Counted from the stretch's first letter, positions 10,921-21,444 are shown. The stretch is DNA of 64,000 nt from Oegoconia quadripuncta (GCA_949316235.1 OX438744.1:38250778-38314777), one strand, 5' to 3'. Numbers and translations are program-made. The notes: a model not told the origin generated them from the letters alone.

Positions 10921-11124
10921 GATATGAATAATATTAAAATATTGTAAACACAAATCTCAGTAATCACAGACGTCCTGCATCGACCCCAAACAAATTGGGA
11001 CTAGGGCAAGAAGATGCTGATGAAATCTCAGTAATCTCAGCCCCCGTAGCATGACAAACGTGGGAGTGAGAGTGAGATAGTTGTATATAAGATCCCATTC
11101 TAATTAAAAAAAAAAAAAAAAATA

Positions 11125-11300
11125 CTTCGTCCAAGCTAATGAGCAGGACAAATATCTCTCGCTCTATAACTCGCGCGGCTTAAAAAACGACTGGAACTGG
11201 AAAAAACGTTTGCGCTCGCCAAGAACAAAAACGACTGGAAACAGATGAGGGAGGCCTTTGCCCAGCAGTGGGACACTATGGGCTCTTAATAATAATAATA
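11125..11300 (+). mobile_element. LINE family L 3' end
   Basis: The plus strand encodes a YLSLYNSRG-like block and, in another frame, NDWKQMREAFAQQWDTMGS just before a stop and an (AAT)n tail. This is the usual C-terminal end of an insect non-LTR reverse transcriptase. The copy is 5'-truncated and frameshifted. A minus-strand relative lies at 32420-32550. Confidence 0.65.
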
Positions 11301-12190
11301 TCAAATAAGAGACATACAAGATGCAGTCGTCTACATGAGTCATATTTAATATAGCTGTATTATTTAAGTAAAGTGATATGTGACTGCGTGGAGGAACGTT
11401 GTAACAAAATCGACAACATGCATTGCACACGCTGTATCGAACGTTCTGTTTCAGACTGCAGCCGGGGACCATATACGTGATCGCCATAGTTAGGCCTCGA
11501 CAAAGGCACAGGGTTATTCGTACCCTTTCGCTTAATAAGCCTCGTGTTCTATACAAAATATTCAGCCCATAAAAACAGTTTTTAACTCCCAACGATACAT
11601 GTGCTCTGAATATCATTGGATTTAAAATTATCCTAGCCAGAATCGAACCTGTTGATTTTGGAAAATAAAAACACAGTGTATTATTACACCATTCGGTAGT
11701 GTCGCTAATAAGGAACGAATTCTAGAAAGTAATGACATATGGCAAACTTAAGGAAAGAGCTTGGGGGTCGATTCCTGGCTAGGAATATTGATACAATCCA
11801 ATGATGCAGTTCGAGCCTCTCGAGTACTTTTCGGCTATTCCTTATAATTTCGGATTTGGGCGTTTTTCAAGTGAAAAATTCACTCTGTATACAGCGTGGA
11901 AAGATAAGTCGAGCCCTGGAGGGACACTACCTTAAATCCTTAAGCTGGCTCATTTTACTTAAAGGAGACATTCCTTGATTTTTAAAAAGAAACAAAACTG
12001 CATTCATAGATTTTCTAAAACTCGCTTGCCTCGCCCGGGACTCGAACCAACTAACATTTAAAAAAACAAACACTCCCTATTTTATTATACTAATCGATAG
12101 TATTATTATTCAGAATAATATTTCTCTAACAAACATTTGGTCTTAAAAATAAAAATGATCGTTCAATCTAACATTAACTTTATTTTACTA

Positions 12191-12735
12191 TCAATTTGTT
12201 ACACTGATAAATTGTTCGAAATGAGCCCCCTCGTTCTGGCTACACAAAATTAGTCGCCGTTGAAATTCATTTTTTGTAGCCTTCAGCAAAGTGTTGTGGT
12301 GTATGCCCCTAATAACATTTTCTACCGCAACCCTTAGCTCTTGAACAGTTTCATAGCTAGTTTCATAAATAATATTTTTTACATGACCCCATAAAAAGAA
12401 GTCCATAGGCGTCAGGTTTGGACTTCTTGCAGGCCATCTAACCTTTGTACCTATCCAGAAATTGAAATTTTCATTGTGGTAAGCCCTGGCAATTCTGCTG
12501 TTGTGGGCAGGTGCACCATCTTGTTCAAAAATGATATTATTGCGTTCCTCTCCCGGTAGAAGGTTTAATTGATTTTGTAGAAGCTCCAATATTTCAATGA
12601 ATTTTGCTTCAAATGTCCTTCGTAAATGTGCACCAAAACAACCATATTACTTTTGATTCCACACCAAAACATTAAACGAATACCTGACCTGATTGTTCGT
12701 TTCACGAACACGGAATGGATTTTGACGGGACCAAT
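12191..12735 (-). pseudogene. Mariner-type transposase fragment (C-terminal)
   Basis: The 132-aa open stretch at 12191-12589 has FEQDGAPAH (second catalytic Asp of a DDE/D transposase) and RWPARSPNLTPMDFFLWG (third Asp region), followed by a VKNIIY block. Upstream (12590-12735) a frameshifted NPFRVRETNN-like block continues the same domain. The N-terminal DNA-binding part is missing, and SINE B1 interrupts the gene at 12739. It would have bound the TIRs and cut at TA; it cannot function here. Confidence 0.85.
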
Positions 12736-12738
12736 AAT

Positions 12739-13045
12739 TTTTTTTTTTTTTTTTTTTAATAAATAATAATAAATAAATAAATATCCCTAGACGTACACAC
12801 AGCGCCATCTAGTTCCACAGTAAGCAAATATAGGCTTGTGTTATGGATAACCAGATGGTTGATTTACATACATACATAAATACATTTTTTATTTGTAAAT
12901 AAATACTTATTATAAATGAAAACATCCATAACTCGGGTACACATGTCCGTATTCATCACACAAACATATGCCCCTAGCGGGATTCGAACCCGCAACCTTT
13001 AGGTATAGTGGTCAGAGTTGCTAACCACTACACCAAACAGGTCGT
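12739..13045 (-). mobile_element. SINE family B, copy 1, with target duplication
   Basis: The copy is full length with a long terminal T run on the left, which is its A-rich tail in element orientation. The tRNA-like head (GGTTCGAATCC B box, antisense GGATTCGAACC) lies on the right. A 7-bp direct repeat CAATAAT flanks it (12732-12738 and 13046-13052). It sits inside the mariner element. Confidence 0.85.
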
Positions 13046-13380
13046 CAATAATGATTGTTATATCTGTTATACATTCCATTATTACTAAAATTGTGGTGTT
13101 AAAAGATGGTGGTTAGTCGAGGACGGAGGGTTCCGTAAATAAGACTAGTTGTCTGTTGTGATGTTGCACGAACAAGGCCCTTTAATTCTCTACAAGCGTA
13201 TATATAATATTGGTATCGGCGCTGACAAAGCGATATGCGTTTATGTTGCAGTAAACCATGACGCTACGGTGAAACACCGAAATACGACAAGGTTATCAAT
13301 ATACTACAAAATAATAGAATAAGTGTTAGTTTTTTTAATTTTAGTTGGTTCGAGTCCCGGGCGAGGCAAGCGAGTTTTAG

Positions 13381-13960
13381 AATAGAATAGAATAGAATTT
13401 TATTGTAAAACTGTGTACAGGAGATGTTAATCTTATTTTTGACACAACAGCTTGTCCATTTCGGACGTACAATAATTTAAAAGAATAGCATCGTATTAAA
13501 ATTAGGTATGTCAAATATTATTGAAGATGTAGTGACAAAGATTGAAAAAGGTATGCTGAGATGGTTTGGACATGTGGAGAGGATGAATGAAAGAAGACTT
13601 ACGAAAGAGATATACAAAGCGAATGTGGATGGTAGTGTTGGTAGGGGAAGACCACGGCGAACGTACCATGATCAAATCGGGGACGTCTTAAAGAAAGGCC
13701 AAGTCAAGAGTACCCTAAACCGACGAGCATGTATGAACAACCTTATGAGAGTGAAGGAAGCAGAAGAGGTGTGTCAGGATCGTAGCAAGTGGAAGTCTGT
13801 GGTCTCTGCCTACCCCAATGGGAAACAGGCGTGACATTATGTATGTATGTATGTATGTATGTATGTCAAATATTATTAAAACAATGTCATTAAAACTGTC
13901 ACCACATCAACACAGAACATTAACATAGAACAAGGTCAGTAGTCTATCTAACTATCTATC
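13381..13960. mobile_element. Insertion in the right mariner TIR, itself containing a LINE H copy
   Basis: This segment splits the right TIR between GAGTTTTAG and AAAATCTATG. It starts with (TAGAA)n and has no coding capacity outside the nested LINE H fragment (13523-13861). The class is unknown. Confidence 0.6.
13523..13861 (+). mobile_element. LINE family H, 5'-truncated, with 16-bp target duplication
   Basis: The plus strand encodes a reverse-transcriptase C-terminus with [22 protein letters not shown] and [14 protein letters not shown] blocks, ending with an (ATGT)n tail. The flanking direct repeat TATGTCAAATATTATT (13507-13522 and 13862-13877) is a perfect target-site duplication, so the insertion is young. 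Because the duplication includes an ATG, an ORF appears to start just outside the element. Confidence 0.85.
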
Positions 13961-14136
13961 TAGAAAATCTATGAATGCAGTTTTGTTTCTTTATAAAAAT
14001 TAAGGAATGACTCCTTTAAGTAAAATGAGCCAGCTTAAGGATTTAAGGTAGTTTCCCTCCAGGGCCCGACTTATCGTTCCACACTGTAACGTCAATCACG
14101 AACATCAGGGCGAATCGAAGCAGACGGTCCACTCAC

Positions 14137-14245
14137 CATCCTCCACCAGCACCACGTCATCGTCCAGCTCGCTGGGCGCGTCCGGCTCGGCCGGACGGCT
14201 GCCACGAGACTGGATCTGGGCCAGCAGCTCCTTCGTCGTCTTCAC
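14137..14245 (-). CDS. MED26: MED26 exon 8
   Basis: Bounded by TTCTCAG/GTGAAG and GATG/GTGAGT. It encodes residues 229-264 plus one base: VKTTKELLAQIQSRG, then an acidic tail with DDDVVLVED, a SUMO-interaction-like motif. It enters in phase 0 from exon 7. Confidence 0.92.
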
Positions 14246-14506
14246 CTGAGAACAATCAAATATACATAATTATTACTTGCCAGAGTCTTATAACGCTGCG
14301 TGGTCTCCACTTTATCGGCTCTTGGAGCAGAGTGGCCTATGATGATGGTCATGATAAGTCTTATTACGGAAGCCAAACTGTATTTACGTTGAGTTTTTTT
14401 TGTGAATTTTACTTTCGGTCTTTTTTCGGTATGCTTGCTCTAGTCAAATGAATTTTTACAGGTTAATTGCCAGTAATGTTGACAAGTTTCTAAGACATGT
14501 ACAAAA

Positions 14507-14754
14507 TAATAAATAAATAATAAATATCCTTGGACGTACACACAATGCCATCTAGTTCCACATTAAGCAACTATATTCTTGTGTTGATATACTACATAAA
14601 TACATTTTTTTTTTGTAAATAAATACTTATTATAAATATAATAATAATAACTCGGGTACACTTCAACATACAAACATATGCCTCTAGCGGGATTCGAACC
14701 CGCGACCTTTTGGTATAGAGGTCAGTTTCTAACCACTACACCAGACAGGTGGTC
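14507..14754 (-). mobile_element. SINE family B, copy 2
   Basis: The B-box antisense GGATTCGAACC lies near 14690 and the head ends in the antisense of the GACCACCTGTCTGG block. The (AAT)n tail is on the left. The copy is nearly full length. Confidence 0.85.
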
Positions 14755-15130
14755 AAAATATTTTTATTCAGTTTTTGGAGTAAAAGGCCCAAAAAGTTGG
14801 AGGTAAGATATGATCTACATAAAAAATGGGTCATCTCTTTTCTTTTTCCATGAAGTATTTGTGCAAACTCCTAACTGACATTTTATTCTCAAAGACTATT
14901 TAGTTGACCATTTTCACAAAAAAAAAATCAACGCTCTAGTCTTGAGAGTCCGGGCGCAAAAAAGAAATTATGTGAATTTTTTGGTAACATTAAAAAAAAA
15001 TATTAAAATACGATTTTCTCAAAATCTCTATCAACTTTCGCGGGACATACATGAGGGGCCTATCGGATAGGCCATGGAGGCCTCTATCGATAATTTTCGT
15101 TTGATGCATAAGAAAAGCGACACCGTGTTT
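14755..15130. other. Intronic AT-rich sequence, nothing recognised
   Basis: No ORF, RNA or repeat family that I recognise. A palindromic patch occurs around 15053-15095 (GGGGCCTATCGGATAGGCC). Confidence 0.4.
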
Positions 15131-15132
15131 AT

Positions 15133-15215
15133 TGACGTATGTTTATCCGTTTATAGTACAGGCTTTGCTTAGTTTGGGATGGGACTAGACAATTGGTGTA
15201 AGTATTGGAAATATT
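15133..15215 (+). mobile_element. SINE family A, 3' tail fragment
   Basis: Contains GCTTTGCTTAGTTTGGGA and the ATTGGTGTAAGTAT tail only; the tRNA-like head is missing. Confidence 0.7.
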
Positions 15216-15328
15216 TATATCAAGCGCTCTGATCAAGAACATGATAAATACATTGGTGTCAAGGACACACACACCTTCATCTGTTTTTGTTATCATAAAC
15301 TATAATCGATCACATGTATAAAAAGTTA

Positions 15329-15645
15329 GCCGCCTCCGTGGCTCAATGTACACAACATTCGGTTATGCGGAGGTCGCGGGTTCGATCCCCAGCGGGGTAC
15401 ATGTTCAAGTACTCGGTTTGGTTGGTGGTAGGGCATTTTAAAAGTCCGCCTGGGTAGCTTAGCTACCACCATCTATAAGCAGCAATGTTAATAGCATTAG
15501 TTGTTTTCCGCTTGTCAGAGATAAGATAGCCAGTCCCCCAAATGTGTTGGGGTTTCCGGGTCAGTACGCTTCCACCTTCGGCCTCATCTTCACTTAACAT
15601 CAGGTGAGATTGAGGTCAAGTGCTGACCCGTTGTGCATAAAAAAA
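15329..15645 (+). mobile_element. SINE family C, full length
   Basis: The head reads GCCGCCTCCGTGGCTCAATG, with a GGTTCGATCC B box. The body contains GGTTGGTGGTAGGGCATTTT, and the tail ends CATCAGGTGAGATTGAGGTC..GTGCATAAAAAAA. The tail resembles the 3' end of LINE family D. Confidence 0.9.
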
Positions 15646-15665
15646 GCGTGTAAATATGGGTTTAC

Positions 15666-15846
15666 CTTCTTAGCTCCAGCCGGCGGCATTTTATTAACAA
15701 GTGCGGCGTAGGAGTCCGGCGCCTCGCGGCGGCAGCCGTTGCGGCGGTGCGCCGACCCGTTGCGGGTCGCCCACGCGTGGGCCGGCGGCGTGGGCGTGGG
15801 CGCCGCCTCCGTCGCCTCCGTGCCGGAGCCGGCGCGGCTGTAGCCC
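15666..15846 (-). CDS. MED26: MED26 exon 7
   Basis: Acceptor GTGAAG/GGGC and donor AAGAAG/GTAAAC. It encodes residues 169-228: a threonine/proline-rich segment, then RRNGCRREAPDSYAALVN and KMPPAGAKK, which joins VKTTKELL of exon 8 in frame. It is GC-rich, unlike the introns. Confidence 0.9.
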
Positions 15847-16089
15847 CTTCACGGGAAACGAACGAATGTCTAGTCAATAACTTTAGGGAGTACAACTTTA
15901 CTAACGGTGTATACGTGCCTATAGTATTTAAAGAATAAGGGATAATTTATTTTGTAGGTACTGTGGCGACGGTCCAAGGAGAATGCTTGGGATCGTGTGG
16001 TGTGATGCTGGCCGTAGTAGAGGGTGCGTTGTTTAAAAAAGAAATTCATTTAAATATGGAATAGAGATTTTTAATTTTTAATTTTAATT

Positions 16090-16335
16090 TAATATTTATT
16101 TAATATTTAATATTTCGGACACTTACACCAATCATCTAGTCCCAAACTAAGCAAAGCTTGTGCTATGGATACTAGATAACGGATAAACATACATAAATAA
16201 ATATTTATATAAACATCCATGACTCGGGAATAAATGTTTGTGTTAATCACAGAAACATTTACCCGTCGCGGGATTCGAACCCGCAACCGTTGGTTTCGCT
16301 GACAGGCTCACTATGCACTACACCAATCGGTCGTC
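16090..16335 (-). mobile_element. SINE family A, antisense copy
   Basis: Full length and reversed. (ATTT)n is on the left, the antisense B box GGATTCGAACC near 16270, and the head ends with CAATCGGTCGTC. Confidence 0.9.
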
Positions 16336-16596
16336 TATTATATAATAAACTATGTGGTCCGTTGTAAAGGGTGAATGAACAGAGATATGTGCAGCACAGC
16401 CTTGTCATTGACACCCATGTACAGTACATAGGGTACACTTCAAATAGTCAATTTTACATTTTTTAAGCTACTACTTGTTCAAAATCCTATTTTCCCCTGA
16501 GAAGAACAAGCAAGAAACTCGAGAGGTTGCTCTTTAAAAAAAAAAGGTTTTTATATTACAAAATTATTTTCATTATTAATTGTGAAATAGCCTGGT

Positions 16597-16870
16597 TATA
16601 ATAATAATAAATGTCTTTGCACAAACACACAGCGCCATCTAGGTCCACAGTAAGCATCTAGGTTTGTGTTATGGATACCAGGTGGTTGATAAACTACACA
16701 AATACATTTGTTTTTTTTTTTGTAAATAAATACATGTATTAATGAAAAACATCCATAGCTCGGGAACACATGTCTGTGTTCATCATATAAACATATGCCC
16801 CTAGCGGGATTCGAACTCGCGACCATTTGGTATAGTAGCAGAGACTCAACCACTACACCAAACAGGTCGT
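16597..16870 (-). mobile_element. SINE family B, copy 3
   Basis: Antisense copy with GGATTCGAACTCGCGACC near 16808 and a head ending CCAAACAGGTCGT. It is inserted in a family M unit. Confidence 0.85.
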
Positions 16871-16986
16871 TACGCGAACGGGCTGGTTATGTCCATGATT
16901 GTTTATCATCTAAATAATCTGATATTTTATAATATGCTTTCTTAATAAGTTTCTGTTTGTCTCAACAAACAGGTTCTTAAAATACA

Positions 16987-17390
16987 CGGGGTCGCGGGCG
17001 GCTACATCGGGGTCGCGGGCGGCTACACCTCGGGGCGATGTAGCCGCCGGACGCGACCCGGGAGAGGATGACACCCCCCGGAGCGACCGGGGGGGTGTCG
17101 TCGCATCGGGCCCTGTGGCGCCTCACACCGCTCGCCTCACGCGGTGTGGGGCTCGACAGTGCTCCCGCGGAGGGCGCGCTAGCCGCCCCCCGGGAACGGG
17201 CCTCCCCTTGTGAGGGGAGGCGGGGCGGGGGACGACCTGGAGCCGCTTATGCGTTCCCAGGTCCTCCCTACTGCCGAGGAAGGTCGCCGGGGGGTTTTAG
17301 TGGGTAGTCCCGCTCCTGTCATTGGAGCGGGGAGTCCCACATATCCCCGTCGCTGCCCCACAGCGGCGGGTCGAATGCGTAAACGTAAAA
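16987..17390 (+). mobile_element. GC-rich 404-bp insertion built of successive hairpins, 16-bp target duplication
   Basis: It is flanked by AGGTTCTTAAAATACA at 16971-16986 and 17391-17406 and ends in GTAAACGTAAAA, all signs of retrotransposition. Stems in order are GGTCGCG/GGCGGCTACA (17011-17058), GACACCCCCCGG (17070-17099), CACACCGC (17124-17148), GCCTCCCC (17200-17221), CCCGCTCC (about 17309-17333) and CGCTG (about 17350-17365). No convincing protein. It may be a structured LINE 3' end or a SINE. Confidence 0.75.
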
Positions 17391-17554
17391 AGGTTCTTAA
17401 AATACAAATATGTTGTTACATTGCATCATTAATTGTGAAATAGCCTGGCATTATGTCCAAGGATGGTTATCGTTTAAATAGTCTGATATTTTATAATATG
17501 CTTTCTTAATAATCGATCGCAAAAATTTTTACCTGGTACAGCAGGCAAACTTAC

Positions 17555-17633
17555 CGTCTCTTCTTAGGTTTTTTGTCCCGCTTTGCTTTCTTCTCGTCGC
17601 ATACGGACGCAGGGGAGGGCGGCCTCTTTGTAG
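17555..17633 (-). CDS. MED26: MED26 exon 6 (nuclear localisation segment)
   Basis: Acceptor CGTTCCAG/CTACAA and donor AGACG/GTAAGT. It encodes residues 143-167, ending in EKKAKRDKKPKKR, a strong basic nuclear localisation signal. Phase 1 in and phase 2 out match its neighbours. Confidence 0.9.
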
Positions 17634-17764
17634 CTGGAACGAAAATTATGTCTCGCTATATAAAAACATATAGGTATGTTCAACGTAGTATATAGTAGTA
17701 GTATTGGGTTGGGAGATATTGTCGGCTGGCTGGTGGGCTCTTTCGAATTGCATTTTTACGCCTT

Positions 17765-18120
17765 CCTTTTATAAATAAAATAAAAATATTTTATTTCAGA
17801 CAAATACAGTCCATGGGTGTTAGTACAAATTTTACTTACTTAATGACTATGTTTTACAAAAATTAATTAATTTAAAATTAATTATCTGAGACTTGACTCA
17901 TCCTCTGCCCGCAAGCTCATCGCGACCTCAGAACGTGAAGTTCGACGAACCTGCCGACCAGAAGAGAGTCCAATCCCACCATCCCTAACACTCTATTCCC
18001 TCCCGCGCACTCTCCGTACCGTTGACGCACTCTTTTGCGCATCAAAGCATGGAAATCATCCACGCTGGCATCGGCAAATATTCCAGATGCGCTACAAATA
18101 GAGAGGGAGGCGGATAATAT
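17765..18120 (-). mobile_element. LINE 3' end, antisense
   Basis: The minus strand encodes a FHALMRKRVRQR..VLGMVGLDS block similar to non-LTR reverse-transcriptase C-termini. It then runs to a TTTGTCTGAAATAAAA tail near 17770-17800. It abuts the large inverted repeat. Confidence 0.5.
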
Positions 18121-18818
18121 AGCAGACATCATATTTAGTATTTTGCGGGCGCCATATTGTTCAATATTTGCACTGGCGACTCAGCACAACCTGGTCTTCC
18201 TGGTCGACATACTGCCCGTGAACTGGGCATAAGTTGCGTCGGCAATTTACACGCATAGAACACATAGATAGAGCGTCTAATGTGTACAATAGATGAATCT
18301 GTATACCGGATGAGATTTTTTACCGCAAGGAAAAATTAGGTTAGGTTAGGTATATTAGGTAAGTGAATAGAAGCTATTGGCATAGGTAGTTTAATTTTTT
18401 CAAGACCATAATTCATAATGAAGCGTTGTGTCAATTGACGGTCGCGTTTGTAGCTTATGTCACATAATGACATCATTAAATTAAATAAAAATTCACATGT
18501 CAACCTCCGTCCGGCGCATGCGTCGAAGATGGTTTTGAAACAAAATAATTGAAGTACCTATGCCAATAACTTCTATTTCATTTACCTTATATACCTAACC
18601 TAATTTTTACTTGCGGTGAAAAATCTCATTCGGTATACAGATTCATCTATTCTACACATTAGACGCTCTATCTGTGTTCTATGCGTGTAAATTGCCGACG
18701 CAACGAATGTCCAGTTTTCGGCCAGTATGTCGACCAGGAAGACCGCTGGTATGCTGAGTCGTCTGTGCAAAAATTAAACAATATGGTGCCCGCAAAATAC
18801 TAAATATGATGTCTGCTT
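18121..18818. mobile_element. Large inverted-repeat (foldback) element, about 290-bp arms
   Basis: The left arm (18121 to about 18415) and right arm (about 18540-18818) are reverse complements with moderate divergence. Paired blocks include AGCAGACATCATATTTAGTA, GTCGGCAATTTACACGC and ATTGGCATAGGTA. A TTAGGTTAGGTTAGG tract lies in the left arm, with a degenerate counterpart in the right. There is no transposase; it looks like a foldback or non-autonomous DNA element. No target duplication was identified. Confidence 0.7.
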
Positions 18819-19141
18819 TTTTGACGTTTAAATACTTAAGTTTTTTTGGGAAAAAACTCATCCGGTATTTAGGCAATTCATTGTAAATAAAATTTTATTA
18901 TCCATCGACCGTGTTGACGCTTCATTCCAACCTCAACACACTCGTTGTGGCCGAAGACACCTTCAGGGGCCAGTGATTAATGTTTACGGTGAAAAGTATC
19001 CTATCCTATATCCTGCCCAGATTGTGGGGCGCCAAGACAAATGTAACTACACCTTGCATTTCAAAATCGGTCAAGTCATTTAGGCTACAGGAGCAGCAAC
19101 CAGATAGAACGCTGAGAATCGAACCCGCGCTAGTTTTGTGA

Positions 19142-19290
19142 ACCTTTATTTATTTATTTATTTAGGCTCACCAACAGAGTACATACATTGCATCTTACAA
19201 AATCATTTAAACTAAAATTATCTGGTATGACCTCCAATTACCGACGAGCACAACACTCAAATGCGTGTAGTACGATAACACTATAAAACT
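19142..19290 (-). mobile_element. LINE 3' tail, antisense
   Basis: Starts with (TTTA)n and GGCTCACCAACAGAGTACAT, a pattern of antisense LINE 3'-UTRs with a TAAA-rich tail. No coding part. Confidence 0.4.
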
Positions 19291-19313
19291 GTAGGCATAG
19301 AATTTTAAACTAT

Positions 19314-19496
19314 AAAAAAGAATTTTGAAAGTATCTTAAATAAGTTTAAACCTTATGTTGATTACATTGAACCAGAACCAGAGGATGTTGAATCCAGTCC
19401 TTCATATCCTATCATTAAAAACGAGCGAATCCGTCGCGAAATTGTTGCATCAGCAGCGTCTTTAAAGCTTAAAGTTAAAACCATCTTCCAAAATTG
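19314..19496 (+). other. Short open frame with coding character, function unknown
   Basis: Sixty codons are open from a lysine pair to a TGA stop at 19494-19496. It has an acidic/proline block (YIEPEPEDVESSPSYP) and a basic block (NERIRREIVASAASLKLK). There is no ATG, and I recognise no family. It ends 16 bp before the donor edge of MED26 exon 5 on the other strand. It could be a transposon or pseudogene remnant. Confidence 0.35.
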
Positions 19497-19511
19497 AAGA
19501 AAACGACTCAC

Positions 19512-19628
19512 GAGGCGTGCAAGACTTTGTGGCGTTGGGCGTGGGCGTGCGCGTGGGCGTGGCCGTGGGCGGGGGGTCGTCGTCCACGAGGATCACATCC
19601 TGCGAGTCCGACTCGTAACCGCCCCACG
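19512..19628 (-). CDS. MED26: MED26 exon 5
   Basis: Acceptor TGTCCGCAG and donor GTGAGT. It encodes residues 104-141: WGGYESDSQDVILVDDD, then alternating Pro-Thr. DVILVDDD has the form of a SUMO-interaction motif. Phase 1 at both ends. Confidence 0.9.
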
Positions 19629-19765
19629 CTGCGGACATGGCAACATGCGTCGATTAATAACTGGCAGAGTGAAGAGTCGACAAAAAGAGATAAATCAATT
19701 GTTTACCAATAGTGACGTACACAAAATAAATAAATGTAAAGATTTTTATTTCTACTGTGTGGACA

Positions 19766-19983
19766 AGTTGTATGGGCACCAGATGGTTGATATGATATAC
19801 AACACAAATACATTTTTCATTGGCATTTCACATATCACATAAATGAGAAACATCCATAACTCGGCTACAGATGTCTGTATTCATCATACAAACATATGCC
19901 CCTAGAGGGATTCGAACCCGCGACCTTTTGGTATAGCAGTCAGGGTTTCCTACTAACATAACTACTACACCATACAGGTCGTC
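19766..19983 (-). mobile_element. SINE family B, truncated copy 4
   Basis: Antisense; the 3' tail is partly lost. Antisense B box GGATTCGAACC near 19908, head ending CCATACAGGTCGTC. Confidence 0.8.
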
Positions 19984-20242
19984 TCAAGATCTCAAGATAT
20001 AATATAAAAGGCTACTCGGGACGTCATGGTGGGAGATGTGGCCTAGGCCAAGTGGTTGTATATCATGTCAGGTTAATACAAGTCGCGAAGGACACCAATC
20101 GATAAAAACATTAAATTAGATTGCAAATATCTACAAAACGATGATATAGCGTAATTTATCTTGTAATTTGTGGGAGATCTTAAAATGCAACCTGTAACAC
20201 AACAAAAATAACGGGTGTCATGACTTTGACGGCCTTGTGTTG

Positions 20243-20383
<141 letters not shown>

Positions 20384-20467
20384 GTTGTCGCGGTTTCAAT
20401 ACAGTTGTTTGGTGTATTTAGATGATATCACAGTTTTTCGGGCGATATCTAAATTTTCTCTTTATAG

Positions 20468-20762
20468 TTAAATATCATCAGCCCGTAAACATCCCACTGC
20501 TAGGCCTTCCCTCGTATATGAGGGAGTATGGGCCATGGTCCACCACGCTGCCCCAATGCGGTTTGGGGACTTCACATGCCTCATAATTTTTATTTCTCAT
20601 GCATGCAGGTTTCCTCACACTGTTTTCCTTCACCGTTTAGTCGGATAAATGCACATAAGTAATTAAATTTTAAAACTCATTGGTACATGGTCTGCCTGGG
20701 AAACCAGCCCGGACCTCCTAAATTGCGAGACTGCGTGTTAACCGCTGAGCCACCGACGCTCC
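20468..20762 (-). mobile_element. SINE family N, copy 1
   Basis: Antisense: the head, read on the minus strand, is GGAGCGTCGGTGGCTCAGCG, followed by AGTTTTAAAATTTAATTAC. The far end has CCCTCGTATATGAGGGAGT. Relatives lie at 62832-63273 and 63592-63867. Confidence 0.8.
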
Positions 20763-20904
20763 ACAGTGTAAAAGTTATACATCCTTAGACATAAATATAG
20801 TTATTAAGATTTGTTCGGGGCAAAATAAATTCAGATTATCATCCATATTAAGGGTGCATTTACAACGTGAGCTGCCAATGTAGCATTGCGTGTATTTTTA
20901 ACCC

Positions 20905-21045
20905 CCGACGAAAAACGAGTGGTGTTATGTGTTTCACGGCCTTGTGTTGGTTTGTGTGTGTGTCCAGTCTTTGTCTGGAGGTATCTCAGTAAAGCGTGGC
21001 CCAGTTTGAGTCCGTTTTTTGATAGAAAAGACTTGAGGTATTACT
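20905..21045 (+). repeat. Dispersed repeat with short TG tract
   Basis: Starts AACCCCCGACGAAAAACGAG and contains CGGCCTTGTGTTGGTTTGTG and GTCTTTGTCTGGAGG. It is the unexpanded relative of the microsatellite context at 20200-20246. Confidence 0.5.
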
Positions 21046-21444
21046 AATTTTTTTTTTTTCATATTTAAGATTAAATCCAGAGTGATGTTTGATTGAATTA
21101 TTGACATTGGACATTATCTTTAGGTCTACATCATAATCTACCTGGACGATATTTGTTCCATCAAAATTGCCGGGAGTATTTTAAATATTCAAGTTACCAA
21201 ATATTTCAGCAAGACGCATAAAATTATATAGTGTAGTCAATATTACTTTCTAAAAATAATGTTTAGGTTTTAGCATCATAAAATGTTCAGTGTATAATTG
21301 ATAAAAATAAAATATATTAAGTGCTTAATTAATTAATAATAGGTAGTTATAATTAGATATAATACGTTAAATTTTGCATGCTCAAAAAGCAGAATGTAAT
21401 GGGCCTTATTTTTAACCCGAAAACACCATTGTGTACCTATATTC

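Larger units (their letters stand above)
11892..14086 (-). mobile_element. Tc1/mariner-superfamily transposon with long TIRs, several nested insertions
   Basis: The ends read CAGCGTGG at 11892 and CCACACTG at 14086, flanked by TA dinucleotides (11890-11891 and 14087-14088), as for Tc1/mariner insertion. Terminal inverted repeats of about 180 bp extend from 11892 to about 12074 on the left. On the right the repeat is split into 13961-14086 and about 13325-13380 by a later insertion. A transposase remnant on the minus strand (12191-12735) is cut by SINE B1. The element is non-autonomous now. Confidence 0.85.
16430..17515. repeat. Repeat family M region with two nested insertions and an internal duplication
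   Basis: The blocks TTAATTGTGAAATAGCCTGG (about 16577 and 17427) and TCTGATATTTTATAATATGC (about 16918 and 17482) each occur twice, so the M unit is duplicated. SINE B3 and a GC-rich insertion sit between the copies. Another M copy lies at 34840-35340. It looks like a LINE 3'-UTR family but has no coding evidence here. Confidence 0.6.

Noticed and set aside
13508..13834. 108-aa ORF as a host gene
   Set aside because: It is the C-terminus of LINE H; its ATG comes from the target duplication.
17068..17443. ORFs in the GC-rich hairpin insertion
   Set aside because: Overlap on both strands, no motif, and explained by low stop frequency.
10034..18352. TTAGG/CCTAA tracts as telomere
   Set aside because: Only three to four units each, inside introns or repeats; not telomeric.
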